DNA of 64,000 nt from the NCBI GenBank assembly GCA_034667225.1, contig JAXDKG010000034.1, forward strand, positions 323,271 through 387,270, read 5' to 3'. Origin of the DNA: DATMER01 sp034667225. GTDB taxonomy: Bacteria; Acidobacteriota; Thermoanaerobaculia; Multivoradales; UBA5704. The notes beneath the pieces are model-generated. The model was not told the DNA's origin. It saw nothing but the letters and a program-made list of their open reading frames with translations, and made no database searches. The position numbers and the translations under genes are program-made. This document shows, piece by piece, positions 19,317-28,872 of this stretch; the stretch's first letter is position 1; the number at the start of each line of letters is the position of its first letter.

Positions 19317-19982
19317 ATGAGCATCGCGATCGTGACGGGTGGCAGCCGCGGCATCGGCCGGAGCATCGCCGAGGCGCTCCTGGCGGAAGGATGGAAAGTC
19401 TGGACCTGCAGCCGCCACAGCCAGGGATCGGCGGACGGCGCCCAGCACCGGGCCGTGGACGTCCGCGACCAGGGGCAGGTCGACGCCTTCGTGAAGGAGG
19501 TCGTGGACGCCGAGGGGCGGATCGACTGCCTGGTCAACAACGCCGGCCTCGGCCACTTCGCGCCCGTGGACGAGATCTCCGGCGACCAGTTCCGCGAGAT
19601 CATTGAGACCAACCTCAACGGCTGCTTCTACTTCATCAGGGCGTTAGCCCCGGCCATGAAGAAGCAGGGAGCCGGCTGGATCATCAACATCGCCTCGCTC
19701 GCCGGCAAGAACCCCTTCGCGGGCGGATCGGCGTACAACGCCAGCAAGTTCGGCTTGCTCGGACTGTCCGAGGCCGCCATGCTCGACCTGCGGCCGCACG
19801 GCATCCGGGTTGCGTCGATCATGCCCGGCAGCGTGGCCACGGAGTTCGGGGGCGGGCATGGCGAAGGAAGTTGGAAGCTGCAGCCGGCGGATATCGCGTC
19901 GATGGTCGTCCACCTGCTGAGCTATCCGGACAACGCCCTGCCCAGCCGGATCGAGATGCGGCCCAGCCGGCCTCCGAAGTAA
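19317..19982 (+). CDS. Short-chain dehydrogenase/reductase
   Basis: A 221-residue SDR, somewhat short. It has the cofactor loop IAIVTGGSRGIGRSIA at the N-terminus, NNAGLGHF, a catalytic serine in NIASLAGK and Tyr/Lys in AYNASKFGLLG, then IMPGSVATEF. The Arg in CSRHSQ suggests NADP(H). The start at 19317 has a strong GGGAGGT site. It is 68 bp before the MFS gene on the same strand. Substrate unknown. Confidence 0.9.
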   Translation: MSIAIVTGGSRGIGRSIAEALLAEGWKVWTCSRHSQGSADGAQHRAVDVRDQGQVDAFVKEVVDAEGRIDCLVNNAGLGHFAPVDEISGDQFREIIETNLNGCFYFIRALAPAMKKQGAGWIINIASLAGKNPFAGGSAYNASKFGLLGLSEAAMLDLRPHGIRVASIMPGSVATEFGGGHGEGSWKLQPADIASMVVHLLSYPDNALPSRIEMRPSRPPK

Positions 19983-20050
19983 TACTGGGAGCGTCGGCGC
20001 TCCCAGCAACAACAGTTGCCCAGCAAAGCAACGCGGGTTACACTCGCTGC

Positions 20051-21184
20051 ATGCGGCGCAACGTCGTGGCCATGCTTGCGGCCTTCCTCGTCCTCGGAAT
20101 GGGCGAGGAGCTGTGGGTGCGGTTCGTCCCCAAGTACCTGGAAGTCCTGGGGGCGGGCGCGTGGGCGGTGGCCGGCTACGGCACCCTTCGCGAGCTGCTC
20201 GACGCTCTCTACCCCTACCCCGGCGGATGGGCGGCGGACCGGATGGGCAGGCGGCGGGCTCTCGAGCTGTTCGCCCTTCTTGCCGCGGGCGGCTATCTCC
20301 TCTACCTCGTGGCTCCGGGCTGGCCCTGGGTCATTGCCGGCACTGTGCTGGTCATGGCCTGGAGCAGCCTGACGCTGCCGGCCATCTTCGCGGTCCTCGG
20401 CGACAACCTCCCCTCCTCCCAGCGCGCCATGGGGTTCGGCGTGCAGTCGATCCTGAAGCGGGTGCCGATCATCCTGGCCCCTCCGCTGGGCGGATGGCTG
20501 ATCTCCCGGCTCGGTTTCCTCGACGGCGTCCGGGCTGGGCTGGCGGTCACGATCCTATTGGCTTTCGTCGGAATTTTCATCCTGCGCCGCTCCTACTTGG
20601 AGCCTCCCGTCCCCGCTCCTGACACTGAGCGCCTCGGCAGCCTTTGGCGCTCGATGGACCCAGGGCTCAAGCGGCTTCTGACCGCCGACATCCTCGCCCG
20701 GTGGGCGGAGGGCATCCCCAAGGTGTTCATCGTCCTCTTCGTGATGGACGTACTCGGCGCCGGCCCTGCTCGATTCGGTTGGCTGACGAGTCTCCAGATG
20801 ATCACGGCCACCCTGGTCTACATCCCCGTGGCGCGGATGTCGGACCGGATGGACCGCAAACCGTTCATCCTCCTCACCTTCGCCTTCTTCGCTCTGTTCC
20901 CCCTGATCCTGGCCCGGGCCTCGGGAACGCTCGGTCTGGCAGGCGCTTTTGTCGTGGCCGGCCTGCGGGAGACGGGGGAGCCGGCGCGCAAGGCCATGAT
21001 CCTCGATCTGTCCGCCGCCCATGCCCGGGGACGGTCGGTGGGCGTCTATTACCTGGTGCGCGGGCTCGCCGTGTTCCCGGCCTCGCTCGTGGGCGGATGG
21101 CTCTGGACCCTCGACCCGCGCTGGCCTCTCTATGCCGCTTTCGCCGTCGGGGTCGCCGCTTGCGTGCGGCTAGTATTCACCTGA
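20051..21184 (+). CDS. MFS transporter in the chromate operon
   Basis: A 377-residue major facilitator superfamily protein with roughly ten to twelve hydrophobic segments. The loop 2-3 signature is present (GGWAADRMGRRRALEL) and repeated in degenerate form in the second half (PVARMSDRMDRKPFILL). The ATG at 20051 was preferred over the upstream open frame because it begins right before the first helix (VVAMLAAFLVLGMG). Its stop overlaps the chrB ATG as TGATG. MFS genes adjoin chr genes in several bacteria, so a role in metal or oxyanion efflux is plausible but not shown. Confidence 0.85.
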   Translation: MRRNVVAMLAAFLVLGMGEELWVRFVPKYLEVLGAGAWAVAGYGTLRELLDALYPYPGGWAADRMGRRRALELFALLAAGGYLLYLVAPGWPWVIAGTVLVMAWSSLTLPAIFAVLGDNLPSSQRAMGFGVQSILKRVPIILAPPLGGWLISRLGFLDGVRAGLAVTILLAFVGIFILRRSYLEPPVPAPDTERLGSLWRSMDPGLKRLLTADILARWAEGIPKVFIVLFVMDVLGAGPARFGWLTSLQMITATLVYIPVARMSDRMDRKPFILLTFAFFALFPLILARASGTLGLAGAFVVAGLRETGEPARKAMILDLSAAHARGRSVGVYYLVRGLAVFPASLVGGWLWTLDPRWPLYAAFAVGVAACVRLVFT

Positions 21185-22056
21185 TGCGCCCGATGAGATG
21201 GCTCGCCCTCGCCTACTCGCTCTCGGACCCGTCCTCCAGCCGGAGGGTGGCGATCTGGCGCCGTCTGCGCCAGCTCGGGTCCGTCTCGCCCGCCGGCTCC
21301 CTCCACCTGCTCCCGGACGGGGACGAGGCCCGTGAGGCATTCGCCTGGCTCGCCCAGGAGATCCGCGACGGCGGCGGGCAGGCGCTCGTGCTGGAGGTCG
21401 ATCACCTGGAGGAGAGCGAGAGGGGCCGGGTCATCGAAGCCTTCCGCTCCGCCCGCGACGAGGATTACCGCAAGATCGCCGAAGAGGCCGAGCAAAGCCC
21501 CGACCGGGCCAAAGTGGACAAGCTACGCCGCCGTTTCGACGAGGTCAGCCGCATCGACTGGTTCGCCGCTCCCGAAGGCCCGCGGGCCTACGCGGCCCTT
21601 GCCCGGCTCCAGGAAAAGCCGGAGCCCGAGGTCCCCCCGGCCGACTTCTCCCGCTACCGTGGGCGGACCTGGGTCACCCGGCCCCGTCCCCACGTGGACC
21701 GTCTCGCCTCGGCCTGGCTCATCCGCCGTTTCGTCGATCCCGAGGCCACGATCCGCTACGGCGACCCGCGGGCGGGGGAAGTCTCCTTCGACATGCCCGG
21801 GGCCGAGCTCGGCCACACGGGAAATCTGTGCACCTTCGAAACGATCCTCGCCGCCTTCCGCCTGGACGACCCGGCCCTGCGCGCTCTCGCCGCGATCGTC
21901 CACGAGATCGACCTGCGCGACGGGCTTTCCTCTCCTCCCGAGGCCGCCGGGATCGACGGCATCCTGCGCGGTTGGCTGGCGGCGGGATGGCCGGACGAGG
22001 AGCTGGAGCGGCACGGGATTGCTCTCTTCGAGGGACTGTACGAGTCGCTGAAATGA
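21184..22056 (+). CDS. chrB: Chromate resistance protein ChrB
   Basis: A 290-residue ChrB. The N-terminal domain begins RWLALAYSLSDPSSSRRVAIWRRL as in ChrB sensors, and the C-terminal domain carries RPRPHVDRLASAWLIRRFVDP, the chromate-resistance exported/ChrB C-terminal signature, with FDMPGAELGHTGNLCTFE. ChrB proteins act as chromate-responsive regulators needed for full resistance. The gene overlaps both neighbours (TGATG with the MFS gene, ATGA with chrA), so the three are a tightly coupled operon. Confidence 0.9.
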   Translation: MRPMRWLALAYSLSDPSSSRRVAIWRRLRQLGSVSPAGSLHLLPDGDEAREAFAWLAQEIRDGGGQALVLEVDHLEESERGRVIEAFRSARDEDYRKIAEEAEQSPDRAKVDKLRRRFDEVSRIDWFAAPEGPRAYAALARLQEKPEPEVPPADFSRYRGRTWVTRPRPHVDRLASAWLIRRFVDPEATIRYGDPRAGEVSFDMPGAELGHTGNLCTFETILAAFRLDDPALRALAAIVHEIDLRDGLSSPPEAAGIDGILRGWLAAGWPDEELERHGIALFEGLYESLK

Positions 22057-23348
22057 CGGACGCCGTCCCCTTCTCCGAAGCCGTCCGGGTCTGGCTCCGG
22101 GTGGCGGTCCAGAGCTTCGGCGGGCCGGCGGGCCAGATCGCGGTCATGCACCGCATCCTCGTGGACGAGAAGCGCTGGGTCGACGAGCCGCGCTTCCTCC
22201 ATGCCCTCAACTACTGCATGCTCCTCCCCGGCCCCGAGGCCCAGCAGCTCGCCATCTACCTCGGCTGGCTCCTGAACCGCACGCCGGGCGGCCTCGTCGC
22301 CGGCACCCTGTTCGTGCTGCCCGGATTCCTCTCCATCCTTGCCCTGAGCGTGCTCTACGCCGGGTTCCAGGGAACCGCTTTCGTCACCGGCCTCTTCTTT
22401 GGCTTGAAACCGGCGGTCATGGCGGTCGTCGTCGAGGCCGTGGTCCGCATCGGCAAGCGGGCGCTGAAGAACCGGGTGATGGTGGGCTTCGCCGCGGCGG
22501 CGTTCGTCGGGATCTTCTTCTTCGAGGTGCCGTTCCCGATCATCGTGGTGACAGCCGGCCTGCTTGGATGGCTGGGCGGAAAGTGGATTCCCGCACCCGA
22601 GCCGGTAGCGGAGGCTCATGTCCGGACAAAACCGTCCTGGGGACGGTCCTTCCGCGTGCTCGCCGTCTGCCTCACGCTCTGGCTGGTCCCGCTGTTCGCC
22701 CTGATCGGCATCTTCGGGAAGGATCATGTCCTGGTACGGGAGGGGATCTTCTTCAGCCAGATGTCGATGGTCACCTTCGGCGGCGCCTACGCGGTGCTCG
22801 CCTATGTCGGGCAGCAGGCGGTGGAGACCTACGGCTGGCTCACGGCCGGGGAGATGCTCGACGGCCTCGGGATGGCCGAGACCACGCCGGGGCCGCTCAT
22901 TCAGGTGGTCCAGTTCGTCGGCTTCCTGGGCGCGTTCCGCCATCCCGGCGGGCTCAACCCGTGGACGGCCGCCATCCTCGGCTCGTTGGTCACCACCTGG
23001 GTGACGTACGTCCCCTGCTTCCTGTGGATCCTCCTCGGCGCGCCCTACATCGAGGCGCTGCGGGGGAAGAAGGGGCTGAGCCGCGCCCTCGCCGGGATCA
23101 CGGCGGCGGTGGTCGGGGTGATTCTGAACCTGGCGGTCTGGTTTTCCATCCATGTCCTCTTCCGGGAGGTGGGCGAGGCGCGGTGGATGGGAATGCGGCT
23201 GCTCGTGCCGGTCTGGGAGACGATGGATTGGGCGGCGGTGGTTCTCGCCGCCTTCGCCTTCCTGGCGCTGTTCCGCTTCAAGCTGGGGATGATGACGACT
23301 CTCGCGGCCAGCGCGGCGGCCGGTTTGGCCTGGCATTTCCTGAGTTAG
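22053..23348 (+). CDS. chrA: Chromate transporter ChrA
   Basis: A 431-residue bidomain CHR-family transporter that expels chromate. Both CHR repeats are visible: FSEAVRVWLRVAVQSFGGPA with LNYCMLLPGPEAQQLAIYLG in the first half and FFSQMSMVTFGGAYAVLAYV with GMAETTPGPLIQVVQFVGF in the second. A long hydrophilic linker around residues 185-200 separates them. The ATG at 22053 overlaps the chrB stop. The gene is the last of the operon and is followed by a 20-bp tandem array. Confidence 0.95.
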   Translation: MTDAVPFSEAVRVWLRVAVQSFGGPAGQIAVMHRILVDEKRWVDEPRFLHALNYCMLLPGPEAQQLAIYLGWLLNRTPGGLVAGTLFVLPGFLSILALSVLYAGFQGTAFVTGLFFGLKPAVMAVVVEAVVRIGKRALKNRVMVGFAAAAFVGIFFFEVPFPIIVVTAGLLGWLGGKWIPAPEPVAEAHVRTKPSWGRSFRVLAVCLTLWLVPLFALIGIFGKDHVLVREGIFFSQMSMVTFGGAYAVLAYVGQQAVETYGWLTAGEMLDGLGMAETTPGPLIQVVQFVGFLGAFRHPGGLNPWTAAILGSLVTTWVTYVPCFLWILLGAPYIEALRGKKGLSRALAGITAAVVGVILNLAVWFSIHVLFREVGEARWMGMRLLVPVWETMDWAAVVLAAFAFLALFRFKLGMMTTLAASAAAGLAWHFLS

Positions 23349-23645
23349 CCGCCCAAAAACCTTTTGGGCGACATAGAAACTTTTCGGGCGGCACAAAAAT
23401 CTTTTGGGCGACGCAGAAAGTTTATGGGCGGCATGGAAGAATTCCGGGCGACCTGGAAAGATTCTGGGCGACACAGAATTCCTCTGCGTCGCTCAAAATA
23501 ATTTTGGGCGACTCAGAAACTTTCTGTGCCGCCCATTAAGTTTTTGGGCGACATAGAAAAATTCTGTGTCGCCCAAAAAGTTCCTGAGCGACGCAGAGGA
23601 ATTCCATGTCGCTCAAAAAGTTTTTGGGCGGCACAGAGACGGGCG
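23349..23645. repeat. Tandem array, about fourteen 20-bp units in mixed orientation
   Basis: From 23366 to 23645 units recur every 20 bp without slippage. Forward units read roughly GGGCGACACAGAAASTTTTT; those at 23486, 23526, 23566 and 23606 carry the reverse-complement arm (for example GTGTCGCCC). A partial inverted arm begins at 23349, right after the chrA stop. Adjacent forward and reverse arms make long palindromes, for instance around 23541-23580. The AT-rich tracts in each unit stand out against the GC-rich genes. Confidence 0.92.
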
Positions 23646-23656
23646 GAGCGGTGGCG

Positions 23657-23712
23657 CCCTCTTCCCCGCGCAGGCGGGGGAGAGGGTCGGGGAGAGAGGG
23701 GATGGGATCAAT
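23657..23712. repeat. Dispersed hairpin element (copy 1 of 2)
   Basis: CCCTCTTCCCC...GGGGGAGAGGG makes a stem, followed by GGGAGAGAGGGGATGGGATCAAT. The same arrangement, ending in the same GATGGGATCAAT, recurs at 41709-41762. Both copies are in convergent gaps. It probably ends the chrA-side or regulator-side transcripts. Confidence 0.75.
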
Positions 23713-23713
23713 C

Positions 23714-24091
23714 TCAGCTCGTCGCGAGCCGCGCCAATTCCTGGCGGACGACCCGGCGCACCAGCCCTTCGATTTCTTCGCGGGTCATCGGCCCGGAAGG
23801 ATCGCTGGAGCCGTCGCCATCCGCTTGCACGCCGAGCGCTTTGAGCAGGCGCTCCTGGTTCTCCTTCGGCGCGGCGCGGAAGAAGAGCAGCAGCGGCTCC
23901 AGGCCCAGCGCCTCGCCAATGTTGTAGACGTGCCCGACCTTGAGCGTGATGCGGCCCTTGATCAGGCTCCCGATGTAGCCCTGACCCTGGCCCAGGATCT
24001 TTTCGAGCTTGCGCTTGGAGATGCGCGACTTGACGATCTCGTCGTCGAGCATTTTGACAAGTGTCTCGACCTCGTCGCGATCTTTCTCCAC
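23714..24091 (-). CDS. XRE-family helix-turn-helix regulator
   Basis: A 125-residue protein. Residues 15-65 form an HTH_3/XRE-like domain (ISKRKLEKILGQGQGYIGSL with IGEALGLEPLLLFF after it). A hydrophilic C-terminal part ends in a helix (REEIEGLVRRVVRQELARLA) that may oligomerise. The start is GTG at 24091 with no obvious Shine-Dalgarno site, 30 bp after cheB in the same direction, so it is probably translated from the signalling operon. Targets unknown. Confidence 0.8.
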   Translation of the reverse strand: MEKDRDEVETLVKMLDDEIVKSRISKRKLEKILGQGQGYIGSLIKGRITLKVGHVYNIGEALGLEPLLLFFRAAPKENQERLLKALGVQADGDGSSDPSGPMTREEIEGLVRRVVRQELARLATS

Positions 24092-24121
24092 AATGGAGAG
24101 GATTCTACGACATCCGGACGC

Positions 24122-25105
24122 TCAACTGGCCTTGGCCTTGTCCTGCACGAGCAGGCGCCGCAAAATCTCGGCGTGGCGCTCGGCCTCCTCCGCCCGCCTC
24201 TCGTAGCGCTGCTCCGCGCCGTGGTGGAGGCGGGAGCCTTGGCCCATCCGCCTTTCCATCCGGCGCGCCAGGGCCGCGTTCTCCAGCAGCGAGCGGACGG
24301 CGGCCCAGAGGGCGGCCTCGACGACGTCGTCCTGTTTGGCGAGGAGCGTCTCCGGGGAGTAGGCATGACCGGTGCGGCAACGGAAGTGCACCACCTCCTC
24401 GACCCGGCTCTCACGCAGCGAGCCGCCGCAGTCGGGGCAGGTCAGGTCCGAGGGTGCGCCCAGCTCCTCGTGGTCCTGTCCGTGCTCCAGCTCTTCCTTC
24501 ATGTTCAGATCCTCCGGTTCCGGCTCCGGCTCCTCGAGCGGCTCGCGGATCAGCTCCACCAGGAGCGGAACGATGCCGGCGAGGGGCAGGACGTAATCGA
24601 CATCTACATTCGCAATCGCGCTGAGCGGCATGCTCGGGTAGTCGGCCTCTTCGGGGTCCTGGACCACCGACGTGCCGCCGTGCCTCTTCACCACGGCCAG
24701 GCCGTTCGTGCCGTCGTCCAGGTTCCCGGTCAGCACCACGCCGATCGCCCGGCGGCCGTATGCCTGGGCTCCCGTGCGGAAGAGGACGTCGATGGACGGC
24801 CTCTGCGCGTTTTCGGTGGGAGCGCGGGAGAGCCGGACCAGACCGTCCTGCAGGACCATGTGGTGATCGGGAGGAGCCACGTAGACATGCCCCATCCGAA
24901 CCGGCTCGCTGTCCGTTGCGTGGACCGCGGGCAGATGTCCTGCCCGGCTCAGGATGACCGGCATGGCACTGCGGCCGTAGGGGGAGATGTGCAGGACGAC
25001 GAAGATGGCGGCGGGGAAATCGGCGGGAAGCCCTCCGATCACCTCGGAGAGAGCTTGAACGCCTCCCGCGGACGCGCCGATCAGGATGATGTCACGGCTG
25101 GCCAT
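24122..25105 (-). CDS. cheB: CheB-type methylesterase with C-terminal zinc-ribbon extension
   Basis: A 327-residue protein. The first 195 or so residues are a CheB catalytic domain without a receiver domain: nucleophile in LIGASAGGVQAL, histidine in VVLHISPYG, aspartate in VVLTGNLDDGTNGL. It continues into a 120-residue tail with CPDCGG and a second CxxGHAYS pair, a zinc-ribbon-like unit, then charged helices. CheB removes methyl groups from glutamates of receptors; without a receiver or nearby receptor this is a stand-alone type. The ATG at 25105 overlaps the kinase gene by 25 bp. Confidence 0.92.
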   Translation of the reverse strand: MASRDIILIGASAGGVQALSEVIGGLPADFPAAIFVVLHISPYGRSAMPVILSRAGHLPAVHATDSEPVRMGHVYVAPPDHHMVLQDGLVRLSRAPTENAQRPSIDVLFRTGAQAYGRRAIGVVLTGNLDDGTNGLAVVKRHGGTSVVQDPEEADYPSMPLSAIANVDVDYVLPLAGIVPLLVELIREPLEEPEPEPEDLNMKEELEHGQDHEELGAPSDLTCPDCGGSLRESRVEEVVHFRCRTGHAYSPETLLAKQDDVVEAALWAAVRSLLENAALARRMERRMGQGSRLHHGAEQRYERRAEEAERHAEILRRLLVQDKAKAS

Positions 25106-26862
25106 TGGTCTCCTTGGTCGAGGATGTCGCGGACGGTCTGCATCAGCACCCCGGGGGGGAACGGCTTCTGCAGGAACGACCGGCCGCGCTGGAGAACGCC
25201 GTGGCGGGCGATGGCGTCCTCCGGATAGCCGGAGATGTAGAGCACGCGCAGACCGGGCCTCTCCGCTTCCAATTGGGCGGCGAGCTCGCTGCCGCTCATC
25301 CCGGGCATGACGACGTCGCTGATGAGCAGGTGGATCGGACCGTCCCAGGCTCGGGCGGCTTCGATCGCGTGCGCCCCGTCGCAGGCGGCGAGGACGGTGT
25401 AGCCCCGCGCCTCCAGGATCTCCTGGGCGGGCTCGCGGATGTTGTCCTCGTCCTCGGTGAGCAGGATGACTTCCGTGCCGCGCGCCATCTCCCGCGCCGG
25501 CTCGGACCGGGGGACTGCCTCCTTGGGTTCCTTGGCCTGCGGAAAGTAGACGGTGAACGTGGAGCCCTTGCCGAGCTCCGTCTCGACGTGGATCGCGCCG
25601 CCGCTCTGGCTGACGGTCCCATAGATCGTGGCGAGGCCGAGGCCGGTGCCGCGGTCGTAATCCTTGGTGGTGAAAAAAGGCTCGAACAGGTGGGCCCGGA
25701 CATGCTCGCTCATGCCGGTGCCGGTGTCGGCGACCCGGATGCACACGTAGCGGCCAGGTTGAAGGCCAATACCGACCAGACGGGGATCGCCGTCTGCAAG
25801 CTCCTCAGAGCCGACTGAAACCGACAGCAGCCCGCCGTCGGGCATGGCGTCCCGGGCATTGGCCACCAGGTTGAGGATCACCTGCTCGACCTGGCCCAGG
25901 TCGGCGTGAACCCAGCCAGGCCCGGAATCAAGGTCCGTCCTCAGCTCGATCTGCTCGCCGACCAAGCGGCGCAGGATCGGCACCAGGCTCTCAATGCGCG
26001 AGCTGACGTCGAGGAGCTGCGGCTGGAGCACCTGCTTGCGGCTGAAGGCGAGGAGCTGGCGGGCGAGCAGCGCGCCGCGCTCGCCGGCATTCTGGATCTC
26101 TTCGGCGTGCCGCCGCTGGTCTTTTTCGGAGCGCGAGCCGAGGAGCAGCTCGGCATGGAAGGCGATCGCCGCCAGCAGGTTGTTGAACGAATGGGCGATG
26201 CCGCCCGCCAGCCGGCCGACCGCCTCCAGCCTCTGGGCATGGCGCAGGCGCTCCTGGCTGACGCGCAGCTCTTCCTCGGCGGCCCTGCGGTCGGTGACGT
26301 CGCGCAGCACCCAGCGCAGGAAGAGCGGCCTGCCCGGCGTCTCGTCGGGCTCGGCGGTGAGCGTCACCATGCGCGCCACCGAGCCCAGCCTCACCTCCGC
26401 CTCCCGCCGCCCCGGCCTCATCCGCAGCTCCCGCAGGAGCTCGCGGAACCGGGGCCGGTCGTCCTGTGCGATCAGGAGCGGCAACGGCTTGCCCTGCAGG
26501 ATGGTGCGGGCGGTGTTGAACAGCACGGCGGCGGCCAGATTGGCCTCCTGCACGACCCCGTTCGCATCCGTCACCAGGTAGGCGAACGGCGCCTCGTCAA
26601 ACAGCTCCCGGTAGCGGTGGCGCTCGACCTCGAGCGCCTCGCGCGCCACCAGCAGCTCCTCGTTCTGCTGCGCGAGCTCGGCCTCGGCGACGTCCAGTTC
26701 CTGGAGCGATTCCTGCAGCGCGCCGATCGCCTCCAGGAGCTGCTTGCGCGAGACCGCGTTCGGCTCGGCGACCTGCGCCTGGAGCGACTTCAACTGGCTC
26801 TGGAGCCGGCCCGACGGGAGGTCGGTCTGGCGCTTGGTCATCGAATCCTCTCTGACTGCCAT
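25081..26862 (-). CDS. PAS hybrid histidine kinase with C-terminal receiver
   Basis: A 593-residue cytoplasmic hybrid kinase. A coiled-coil N-terminus (residues 15-90) leads to a PAS domain (YRELFDEAPFAYLVTDANG). The phosphoacceptor histidine is in LAGGIAHSFNNLLAAI, then comes an ATPase domain (NLVANARDAMPDGG, DTGTGM, GTGLGLATIYG), and a receiver with phospho-aspartate in LLISDVVMPGMSG. No transmembrane segment. A better-spaced ribosome site (AGAGAGG) precedes the methionine at 26841, so the true start may be seven codons later. It begins 4 bp after the CheR-PAS stop. Confidence 0.93.
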   Translation of the reverse strand: MAVREDSMTKRQTDLPSGRLQSQLKSLQAQVAEPNAVSRKQLLEAIGALQESLQELDVAEAELAQQNEELLVAREALEVERHRYRELFDEAPFAYLVTDANGVVQEANLAAAVLFNTARTILQGKPLPLLIAQDDRPRFRELLRELRMRPGRREAEVRLGSVARMVTLTAEPDETPGRPLFLRWVLRDVTDRRAAEEELRVSQERLRHAQRLEAVGRLAGGIAHSFNNLLAAIAFHAELLLGSRSEKDQRRHAEEIQNAGERGALLARQLLAFSRKQVLQPQLLDVSSRIESLVPILRRLVGEQIELRTDLDSGPGWVHADLGQVEQVILNLVANARDAMPDGGLLSVSVGSEELADGDPRLVGIGLQPGRYVCIRVADTGTGMSEHVRAHLFEPFFTTKDYDRGTGLGLATIYGTVSQSGGAIHVETELGKGSTFTVYFPQAKEPKEAVPRSEPAREMARGTEVILLTEDEDNIREPAQEILEARGYTVLAACDGAHAIEAARAWDGPIHLLISDVVMPGMSGSELAAQLEAERPGLRVLYISGYPEDAIARHGVLQRGRSFLQKPFPPGVLMQTVRDILDQGDQWPAVTSS

Positions 26863-26866
26863 AGAT

Positions 26867-28732
<1,866 letters not shown>

Positions 28733-28872
28733 TTGGGCTACTCCCCTCCAAATCCAAGTCATCATGCAAAATCTAGACTCGGTCTCCGATAGTACAGCCT
28801 TTCCGGGGGGGGAGGCGTCGAAAAGGGGGCTGAAATTATATATTCCCCCTGGATTCTGGAGATGGAGCCGAA

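Noticed and set aside
24122..25744. A 540-residue CheB with an N-terminal extension
   Set aside because: The extra part is the kinase gene read in another frame; the CheB fold begins at the ATG at 25105.
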